A DNA stretch of 5,938 nucleotides, from assembly GCA_035264885.1 (NCBI GenBank), contig DATFPK010000077.1, positions 1 to 5,938 of the forward strand. Reading direction: 5' to 3'. Below the pieces are notes generated by a model. It was not told where the DNA came from. It was given only the letters and a program-made list of their open reading frames with translations, and did not search any database. This DNA comes from DATFPK01 sp035264885 (lineage in GTDB: Bacteria > Actinomycetota > Thermoleophilia > Solirubrobacterales > 70-9). The position numbers and the translations under genes were made by a program. Numbering within the stretch: the first letter of the stretch is position 1; each line of letters opens with the position of its first letter. This document shows positions 1 through 4,587 of the stretch, piece after piece.

Positions 1-37
1 CGGTGGGGCAGGTTTCCTTCAAATGAGGAGGCGTGGG

Positions 38-52
38 CGGCGGTTTCCGCCG
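38..52 (+). other. Small GC hairpin in the leader of rph
   Basis: The bases CGGCGG-TTT-CCGCCG form a perfect 6-bp stem with a 3-base loop, 26 bases before the rph start codon. A short CCCTTT stretch follows at 55-60. It could be the weak terminator of a gene lying left of the window, or a structure in the rph leader. The T-run is only three bases, so a classical intrinsic terminator is doubtful. The pairing is seen directly; any role is inference. Confidence 0.35.
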
Positions 53-78
53 GGCCCTTTGGTGAGAGACTGCCGCCC

Positions 79-813
79 ATGCCCGCCGGCCGCAGCTACG
101 ACCGCGCCCCGGCCGACGTGCGGCCGGTCACGATCGAGCCCAGCTTCGTCCGCACCGCCGACGGGTCCGCCCTGATCTCGGAGGGCGAGACGAGAGTGAT
201 CTGCACCGCGTCGGTGACGGACTCCGTGCCGCGCTGGTTGGATGGGAAGGGCAGGGGCTGGGTGACCGCGGAGTACGCGATGCTGCCGGCCTCCACCGGT
301 GAGCGCAAGGCCCGGGACATCAGCCGCGGCAAGCAGGACGGGCGGGGCGTCGAGATTCAGCGCCTGATAGGTCGATCGCTCCGGGGCGTGGTCGACTTCG
401 AGGCGCTGGGCGAGCGCTCCGTCTACGTCGACTGCGACGTCCTGCAGGCCGACGGCGGGACCCGCTGCGCCGCGATCACGGGAGGATTCGTCGCGCTGCA
501 GCTCGCGCTCGCCAAGCTCCTCGAGGCCGGCGCGATCGAGCGGCTGCCGCTCAACCAGTCGGTGGCCGCGATCAGCGTCGGGATGGTCGGTGGACGGGCG
601 CTATGCGACCTCGACTACGCGGAGGACTCGACGGCCGAGGTCGACGCCAACGTCGTGATGACGGGAGATGCCGGCCTGGTCGAGGTCCAGGCCACGGCGG
701 AGCGCACGCCGCTGTCGCGGGCCTCCCTCGATGAGCTCCTCGCGCTCGCAGAGGCGGGCATCGCGCGGCTGCGCGAGGCACAGGAATCAGCTGCGGGATC
801 GCTCCCCGGCTGA
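79..813 (+). CDS. rph: Ribonuclease PH (phosphorolytic 3'-5' exoribonuclease)
   Basis: RNase PH trims the 3' ends of tRNA precursors and other RNAs in the cytoplasm, using inorganic phosphate and releasing nucleoside diphosphates; the family forms hexameric rings. The 244-residue length is normal. The N-terminal block (RPVTIEPSF, residues 16-24, then ICTASV and GWVTAEYAMLP) is typical. GRGVEIQRLIGRSLR (88-102) carries the Arg (about R89) corresponding to the conserved phosphate-site Arg. QADGGTR (123-129) is the phosphate-binding loop, and DLDYAEDSTAEVDAN (177-191) supplies the conserved acidic active-site residues. The ATG at 79 is chosen because homology begins within about ten residues; the Shine-Dalgarno match is weak (GAGAG at 64-68). 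The reading frame stays open to the left edge, but the only upstream start-like codon nearby is CTG at 70. It is followed after 16 bases by the rdgB-type gene, a common pairing in actinomycetes, and is probably co-transcribed with it. Nothing looks damaged. Confidence 0.97.
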   Translation: MPAGRSYDRAPADVRPVTIEPSFVRTADGSALISEGETRVICTASVTDSVPRWLDGKGRGWVTAEYAMLPASTGERKARDISRGKQDGRGVEIQRLIGRSLRGVVDFEALGERSVYVDCDVLQADGGTRCAAITGGFVALQLALAKLLEAGAIERLPLNQSVAAISVGMVGGRALCDLDYAEDSTAEVDANVVMTGDAGLVEVQATAERTPLSRASLDELLALAEAGIARLREAQESAAGSLPG

Positions 814-819
814 GATCCT

Positions 820-823
820 GAGG
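820..823 (+). promoter_or_regulatory. Ribosome binding site fixing the rdgB start
   Basis: GAGG lies six bases before the ATG at 830, just after the rph stop. It supports 830 over the in-frame ATG at 668, which lies deep inside rph and would add about 54 Arg/Ser-rich residues with no family resemblance. Confidence 0.6.
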
Positions 824-829
824 CCGGCG

Positions 830-1423
830 ATGTCGGCGCTCGTCCTCGCAACCCGGAATCCCCACAAGCTTCGCGAGCTGCGCGAGGCGCTGCCCGGGGT
901 CGAGATCGAGTCGCTTCCCGAAGAGGTCGCGCTGCCGCCCGAGCACGGCGACACCTTCGCCGAGAACGCCCTCGGCAAGGCTCGCGCGGCGCAGCATGCC
1001 ACCGGCCGTACCGCGATCGCCGATGACTCCGGGATCGAGGCCTACGGCCTCGGCGGCCGGCCCGGGGTGCGCTCGGCCCGCTATGCGGGAGAACATGCGA
1101 GCGACGAAGAGAACCTGGCGAAGCTGCTAGACGAGGTCGGCCGGCAGGCCGACCGGCGTGTCGCGTACGTCTGCGTGATCGCCCTGGTCACCGAGGAGGG
1201 CGAGGAGTCGCTGTTCGAGGGTCGCTGCGAGGGCACGCTCGCGGAGCGGCCGCGCGGCAGCGGTGGGTTCGGCTACGACCCCGCCTTCGTGCCGGACGAC
1301 ACCGGCCCCGACGACCGGCGGACGATGGCCGAGCTGGCTCCCACCGAGAAGCATGCGATCAGCCACCGTGGGCGGGCCGCCCGGAAGCTCGCCTTGCATC
1401 TCGGTGCCGGGGTGCGCCGGTGA
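830..1423 (+). CDS. rdgB: XTP/dITP/ITP pyrophosphatase (RdgB/HAM1 family)
   Basis: This 197-residue enzyme hydrolyses non-canonical purine triphosphates (dITP, ITP, XTP) to the monophosphate and pyrophosphate, keeping deaminated purines out of DNA and RNA. Family motifs run in the expected order: LATRNPHKLREL at 6-17 (nucleotide-binding N-terminal motif), TFAENALGKA at 42-51, ADDSGIEA at 64-71 with the catalytic-type Asp (D65/D66), GRPGVRSARYAG at 76-87, GGFGYDPAFVP at 145-155 (base recognition), and SHRGRAARKL at 178-187. Length is normal for the family. The ATG at 830 has a GAGG site six bases upstream. The gene sits 16 bases after rph, and its TGA overlaps the GTG start of the CDF transporter gene, so the three are likely translated from one message. 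The symbol follows the E. coli name; actinomycete annotation often gives only the product. Confidence 0.96.
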   Translation: MSALVLATRNPHKLRELREALPGVEIESLPEEVALPPEHGDTFAENALGKARAAQHATGRTAIADDSGIEAYGLGGRPGVRSARYAGEHASDEENLAKLLDEVGRQADRRVAYVCVIALVTEEGEESLFEGRCEGTLAERPRGSGGFGYDPAFVPDDTGPDDRRTMAELAPTEKHAISHRGRAARKLALHLGAGVRR

Positions 1424-2364
1424 CTCCGGCGGCTCCAGTCGGGGCGGTCGGCCGGGTCTCGAAGCCCGCCGCGGCGGCGGTCTCGATCGCTTCCAACGCC
1501 GCGCTGATCGGGCTGAAGCTCGCGGCGGCGGCGATCACCGGCTCAGTGGCGATCCTCTCCGAGGCGCTGCACTCGATGGTCGACCTGATCGCGTCCGTGA
1601 TCGCCTTCATCTCGGTGCGGCGCGCCGACGAGCCCGCGGACGTCGAGCATCCCTACGGTCACGAGAAGGTCGAGAGCCTCGCCGCCTCGATCGAGGGGAT
1701 GCTCATCCTGGTCGGGGCGGGGCTGATCGTCTACCAGGCCGTTCACCGGCTCGCGGCCGGCGCCGAGGTCGAGCAGCTCGGCGTCGGCATCGCGGTGATC
1801 GGGTTCTCGGCGCTCGCCAACGGCTGCGTCTCCCTCTTCCTCCGCCGCCAGGCCGAGCGACACTCCTCGCCGGCGCTCTCCGGCGATGCCGCTCATCTCG
1901 GCACCGATGCCCTGACCTCGCTCGGCGTTCTGCTGGGCCTGGCTCTGGTGCAGATCACTGGGGCCGACGCGATCGATTCCGCGGTGGCCATCGCCGTGGC
2001 GGTCGTGATCGTGATCGCAGGGGTGCGAATAATGCGTCGCTCGGCCTCCGCGCTGGTGGACGAGGCGCCGCCGGCGGCGGAGATGGACCGGATCGAGGAG
2101 CTGGTCGCCAACGCCCGTAGCGAAGCCCCCGAGATCGTCGGCTACCACAAGCTCCGGGCCCGGACCTCGGGGCGGCGGCGCTACATCGACCTTCATCTCC
2201 AGTTCCGCAGCGGTACCAGCCTCGAGCGCGCCCACGACCTCGCCCATGAGCTGCGCGACGCGATCGAGGCCGACCTCGGAAATGCCGAAGTGCTGATTCA
2301 CACCGAGCCGGAGAGCTCGCGGCACGACCCGTCCGAGTCGCCCACGCCGTTCCGCGCCGGCTAG
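1420..2364 (+). CDS. Cation diffusion facilitator (CDF) metal/proton antiporter, zinc predicted
   Basis: A 314-residue inner-membrane transporter of the CDF family (FieF/YiiP, ZitB, CzcD), which exports divalent metal by exchange with protons, usually as a dimer. Six hydrophobic spans fit roughly residues 17-39, 43-65, 90-108, 121-141, 163-179 and 185-203. The transport site is H51-xxx-D55 in span 2 (ALHSMVDLIAS) and H159-xxx-D163 in span 5 (AAHLGTDALTS). After span 2, D74, H77 and H81 (DVEHPYGHEKVES) match the FieF site-B ligands. The cytoplasmic domain (about 208-297) keeps YHKLRAR (H243), IDLHLQF (H259), RAHDLAH (H272) and VLIHTEP (H294), matching the FieF regulatory zinc cluster, with Glu296 where FieF has Asp285. 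The HD/HD quartet resembles zinc-selective ZnT proteins more than FieF (DD/HD). The GTG start overlaps the rdgB stop and has GGGG seven bases upstream. A hairpin begins in its stop codon. Family call is firm; metal is inferred. Confidence 0.95.
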   Translation: MTPAAPVGAVGRVSKPAAAAVSIASNAALIGLKLAAAAITGSVAILSEALHSMVDLIASVIAFISVRRADEPADVEHPYGHEKVESLAASIEGMLILVGAGLIVYQAVHRLAAGAEVEQLGVGIAVIGFSALANGCVSLFLRRQAERHSSPALSGDAAHLGTDALTSLGVLLGLALVQITGADAIDSAVAIAVAVVIVIAGVRIMRRSASALVDEAPPAAEMDRIEELVANARSEAPEIVGYHKLRARTSGRRRYIDLHLQFRSGTSLERAHDLAHELRDAIEADLGNAEVLIHTEPESSRHDPSESPTPFRAG

Positions 2365-2380
2365 CGGCCACCAGGCCGCT
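2363..2380. terminator. Hairpin between convergent genes, likely bidirectional terminator
   Basis: AGCGGCC-ACCA-GGCCGCT is a perfect 7-bp inverted repeat with a 4-base loop. It starts at the last two bases of the CDF stop codon and ends 17 bases from the stop of the minus-strand 46-residue gene. The placement is exactly where both convergent transcripts should end. There is no T-run on the plus-strand side (CCATGG follows); hairpins without a U-tract are common at gene ends in high-GC actinomycetes, but their efficiency varies. The pairing is seen directly; termination is inferred. Confidence 0.6.
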
Positions 2381-2396
2381 CCATGGCGAAGCCGAC

Positions 2397-2537
2397 CTAA
2401 AAGAGGTTCACCGCCGCGGCAAGCCCGACGGCGCCGACCACGATGCTGTAGCCGGTGTAGCCGCCGACGGCCAGCAGCACCACGGCGATCCCGCAGGCGA
2501 TCACGACCGTGAGCCAGGAGCCCTGCTCGAGAGTCAC
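2397..2537 (-). CDS. 46-residue hydrophobic membrane protein, unrecognised
   Basis: Reading the minus strand from the GTG at 2537 to the TAG at 2397 gives 46 residues beginning MTLEQGSWLTVV and ending GLAAAVNLF. Forty-three of the 46 sense codons end in G or C, the same bias as the firm genes, which is strong evidence that this frame is coding. Residues about 8-24 and 29-46 are almost wholly hydrophobic, separated by a Gly/Tyr turn (GGYTGYS, 25-31), so one helical hairpin or two short membrane spans are expected. There is a single Cys (C15), no signal-peptidase motif, and only one acidic and no basic residue (E4). No Shine-Dalgarno site precedes the GTG; a -10-like CAAAAT ends seven bases upstream, so a leaderless message is possible. 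It faces the CDF gene tail to tail and the Roadblock-like gene head to head. I do not recognise the family and assign no function. Confidence 0.65.
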   Translation of the reverse strand: MTLEQGSWLTVVIACGIAVVLLAVGGYTGYSIVVGAVGLAAAVNLF

Positions 2538-2543
2538 GGCCGC

Positions 2544-2549
2544 TATTTT
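2544..2549 (+). promoter_or_regulatory. Candidate -10 element for the Roadblock-tldDE operon
   Basis: TATTTT matches four of six bases of TATAAT and keeps the key T-A----T positions. It is one of very few AT-rich hexamers in this GC-rich window and falls in the 21-base gap between divergent genes. The GTG start at 2559 lies nine bases beyond, so transcription would begin at or within a few bases of the start codon, consistent with a leaderless message; no Shine-Dalgarno site is present. I see no good -35 element. Confidence 0.4.
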
Positions 2550-2550
2550 G
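2545..2550 (-). promoter_or_regulatory. Candidate -10 element for the 46-residue membrane protein
   Basis: On the minus strand this reads CAAAAT, four of six matches to TATAAT. Seven bases separate it from the GTG at 2537, the usual distance from a -10 element to a transcript start, so the message would be leaderless. It overlaps the plus-strand element almost completely, so the two polymerases would compete for one site. No clear -35 is visible. Confidence 0.35.
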
Positions 2551-2556
2551 GACCAA
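2548..2556. repeat. Short inverted repeat in the divergent promoter gap
   Basis: TTGG-A-CCAA is a perfect 4-bp inverted repeat around one base, lying between the candidate -10 elements and the plus-strand start. It could be part of an operator, but repeats this short arise easily by chance and the half-sites are too short for most dimeric regulators. Confidence 0.2.
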
Positions 2557-2558
2557 CA

Positions 2559-2921
2559 GTGCCCGTCGACGCCCCGACCCTCTCGGATGCCGGCCGCGCC
2601 GTCTCATATCTGGAGGGGATCTCGCCCCAGTTGCAGGGCTGCGCGATCCTCGCGGAGGACGGCGAGGTGCTCGCCGCGAGCGGCAACCTCGAGCGCTGGG
2701 GTGAGGCAGGCCGGGAGCTGATCGCGGCCGCGGACGCCGCCGGGAACGAGCCGGTGGCGCACGCGCACGTCGCAACCGGCGATGGCGAGGCGTTCTGCGT
2801 CCGGGAAGGCGGCCTGGTGGCCGTCGCCGTCGCGGAGCGGTTCACGCTCGCCTCCCTGATGCTCTTCGACATGAGAATCGCGCTGCGGGAGCTCGCCGCG
2901 CAGCGTAAGAGCGACGCGTGA
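2559..2921 (+). CDS. Roadblock/LC7-like small protein
   Basis: A 120-residue soluble protein. The pattern fits the Roadblock/LC7 fold: a first helix (about 8-20), LQGCAILAEDGEVLAASG (25-42) as the two-strand 'gatekeeper' hairpin, a long helix WGEAGRELIAAADAAG (47-62), strands AHAHVATGDGEAFCVREGG and LVAVAVAERF (67-95), then a final helix SLMLFDMRIALREL (99-112). Roadblock proteins are small dimerising subunits; in bacteria they often act with MglA-type GTPases or in signalling, but no GTPase gene is visible here, so its partner is unknown. No signal peptide or membrane span. The GTG start at 2559 directly follows the divergent promoter and has no Shine-Dalgarno site; no ATG occurs before M101. 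Its TGA overlaps the GTG of the next gene. The fold call is from sequence pattern only; another profilin/longin-like fold, or a lineage-specific family, is possible. Confidence 0.6.
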   Translation: MPVDAPTLSDAGRAVSYLEGISPQLQGCAILAEDGEVLAASGNLERWGEAGRELIAAADAAGNEPVAHAHVATGDGEAFCVREGGLVAVAVAERFTLASLMLFDMRIALRELAAQRKSDA

Positions 2922-3154
2922 CACCCAAGCCGCACCGCGTGCTGCTCGACCGCGTCTCGGGCTACGCCGACGAGGCGGCGGCCTACCTGCGCCGCCGCCG
3001 GCATCTCCGCAAGCCCTTCGCGAGGACCTATTACGCGGGCGGTCGGAGCTGCGGCTGGTCGGCGGACTCGGAGGAGGGCCGCGCCCTCTTCCTCGCCGCC
3101 TCGCGGCTGATCGACGCGGCCGCCGAGCCGCCGCGTGCGCGGAGCGGAAAATGA
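2918..3154 (+). CDS. 78-residue basic protein, unrecognised
   Basis: A small Arg-rich protein with overlaps at both ends: its GTG overlaps the preceding stop (GTGA, 2918-2921), and its TGA at 3152-3154 overlaps an ATG (ATGA). About nine in ten codons end in G or C, so it is very likely translated. An N-terminal helix with RRRR at 25-28 leads into a central segment RTYYAGGRSCGWSADSEEG (36-54) holding the single Cys (C45) and the only Trp (W47), then an amphipathic helix RALFLAASRLIDAAAE (55-70) and a short basic tail. No signal peptide or membrane span is visible. The aromatic/Gly/Cys centre looks more conserved in character than the ends, but I cannot test that. I do not recognise a family. 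Position in the operon suggests a link to the Roadblock-like protein or to TldD/TldE; this is inference only. Confidence 0.65.
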   Translation: MTPKPHRVLLDRVSGYADEAAAYLRRRRHLRKPFARTYYAGGRSCGWSADSEEGRALFLAASRLIDAAAEPPRARSGK

Positions 3155-3189
3155 TGCGAGGGTCCGAGCGAGGGCGAGACAGACCCTTT

Positions 3190-3194
3190 GAAGG
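3190..3194 (+). promoter_or_regulatory. Ribosome binding site supporting the tldD start at 3202
   Basis: GAAGG lies seven bases before the ATG at 3202, an ideal spacing. A rival start, ATG at 3151 (ATGA overlap with the previous stop), has GGAG at 3141-3144 six bases upstream. The later start is preferred because family resemblance begins right after it. Confidence 0.5.
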
Positions 3195-3201
3195 CGAATC
3201 A

Positions 3202-4587
3202 ATGGACCTAGTCGACAAGGACACGGCCGCCCGCGTCCTCGAGCGGGCCCTCTCGCACGGCGGGGACTTCGCCGAGCTCTTCTGCGAGGAGCGGCGCGGC
3301 TTCGGCCTGTCGATCGACGAGTCGCGGGTGGAGCGGCCTCAGTCGGGAAGCGAGCGCGGCGCCGGCATCCGGGTGATCGATGGCGAGGTCACCCGACTTG
3401 CCCACGTGGACGGACTCGCCGAGGACGACCTGCTGCGGGCCGCCGATGGCCTGTCCTCGGCCCTCTTCGGCGGGGCGAAGGAGCCGGTCGCGCTCCGTGC
3501 GGCGGCGGCGCCCGAGCTCCAGGAGATCAAGGTGGACCCCAGCACCGTGCCGGCGGAGCGCAAGGCGGACGTCCTGCGCGAGCTCGACGAGCGCGCGCGC
3601 TCCTCGGCCGCCGAGGTCGCACAGGTCTCGGCGAGCTACAGCGAGGGCCGCCGGCGCGTCGCCGTCTTCAACTCGGAGGGCCTGGTCGCCACCGACGATC
3701 GCACCCGAGTCCGGCTCGGTGCCCAGGTCGTGGCCCGCAGGAACGGCACGGTGGAGACCGGATTCGAGACCCTCGGCGCGCACCGCGGCTTCGAGCTCCT
3801 CGAGGGCGACCCGGGGAGGGTCGCGGAGCAGGCGGCCCGCAAGGCGCTCGAGCTGCTCGACGCCGATCCTGCGCCGGCAGGCGAGATGACGGTGGTCGTC
3901 GGCGGTGGGTTCGGCGGCGTGCTCTTCCACGAGATGACGGGGCACGGCCTGGAGGCGGACGCGGTGCAGAAGGGTGCGAGCGTCTACGCCGGCAAGCTCG
4001 GTGAGAAGGTCGCCGAGCCCCTGCTCACCGCCTTCGACGACGGGCGGATGCCGGGAGAGTGGGGGACCGGCGCGATCGACGACGAGGGCACCGCGTGCCG
4101 GAAGACCTCGGTGATCGAGGAGGGGCGGCTCACCTCCTATCTCTACGACCGTCTACGGGCTCGCCGGGACGGCACCGAGTCCACCGGCAACGGACGCCGT
4201 GCGAGCTTCCGCGACCTGCCGATCCCGCGGATGACCAACACCTACATCGAGCCCGGAGACGCGGACCCGGAGGCGATCATCGGCGAGGTCGATCACGGCT
4301 TCTACGCCGTCTCCTTCGGTGGCGGACAGGTCGAGCCGGCGACGGGCGACTTCGTCTTCGGCGTCTCCGAGGGCTATTTGATCGAGGGCGGGAAGGTCAC
4401 CCGGCCCTGCCGCGGCGCGACGCTGATCGGCAACTGCCTGCAGGCCCTCACCCGGATCGACGCCGTCGGCTCGGACTTCGAGATGAAGACGGGGTTCTGC
4501 GGCAAGTCCGGCCAGACCGCGCCGGTCGGGACCGGACAGGGCCACGTGCGGATCCGCGGCATGACCGTGGGGGGCACGGCGGTTTGA
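3202..4587 (+). CDS. tldD: Metalloprotease TldD, catalytic zinc subunit
   Basis: TldD pairs with TldE to form a cytoplasmic heterodimeric zinc protease that cleaves unfolded peptides; in E. coli it matures microcin B17 and degrades the CcdA antitoxin. With the ATG at 3202 the protein has 461 residues, near the family norm. The N-terminal PmbA/TldD region covers about 15-80 (GDFAELFCEERRG onward), a middle region about 100-215, and the C-terminal catalytic region about 222-455. The zinc motif is H243-E244-MTG-H248 (FHEMTGHGLEAD), and the third ligand is C433 in GFCGKSGQTAPVG, both as in E. coli TldD. Other family blocks are STGNGRRASFRDLPIPRMTN and the ending IRGMTVGG. The in-frame ATGs at 3151 and 3154 would add 17 or 16 polar residues (MMRGSERGRDRPFEGES) without family likeness, but overlap the upstream stop and cannot be excluded. 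The stop overlaps the TTG of tldE, indicating coupled translation of the two subunits. Natural substrate here is unknown. Confidence 0.96.
   Translation: MDLVDKDTAARVLERALSHGGDFAELFCEERRGFGLSIDESRVERPQSGSERGAGIRVIDGEVTRLAHVDGLAEDDLLRAADGLSSALFGGAKEPVALRAAAAPELQEIKVDPSTVPAERKADVLRELDERARSSAAEVAQVSASYSEGRRRVAVFNSEGLVATDDRTRVRLGAQVVARRNGTVETGFETLGAHRGFELLEGDPGRVAEQAARKALELLDADPAPAGEMTVVVGGGFGGVLFHEMTGHGLEADAVQKGASVYAGKLGEKVAEPLLTAFDDGRMPGEWGTGAIDDEGTACRKTSVIEEGRLTSYLYDRLRARRDGTESTGNGRRASFRDLPIPRMTNTYIEPGDADPEAIIGEVDHGFYAVSFGGGQVEPATGDFVFGVSEGYLIEGGKVTRPCRGATLIGNCLQALTRIDAVGSDFEMKTGFCGKSGQTAPVGTGQGHVRIRGMTVGGTAV

Noticed and set aside
3..26. End of an upstream gene (VGQVSFK followed by TGA at 24-26)
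   Set aside because: Seven residues are too few to identify or to distinguish from chance; left unannotated.
668..829. Extended rdgB start at 668
   Set aside because: The extra 54 residues are Arg/Ser-rich, overlap rph out of frame, and the ATG at 830 has both a GAGG site and the family N-terminus.
1263..2120. 285-residue open frame on the plus strand overlapping rdgB and the CDF gene
   Set aside because: Out of frame with both real genes; Arg/Gly-rich repeats typical of a shifted frame in GC-rich DNA.
1543..2775. 410-residue open frame on the minus strand across the CDF gene and the divergent gap
   Set aside because: Arg-rich, low-complexity translation with no motifs; it also runs across the promoter island, the terminator hairpin and the better-supported 46-residue gene.
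3208..3945. 245-residue open frame on the minus strand within tldD
   Set aside because: Antisense to a firm gene; no motif and no ribosome binding site.
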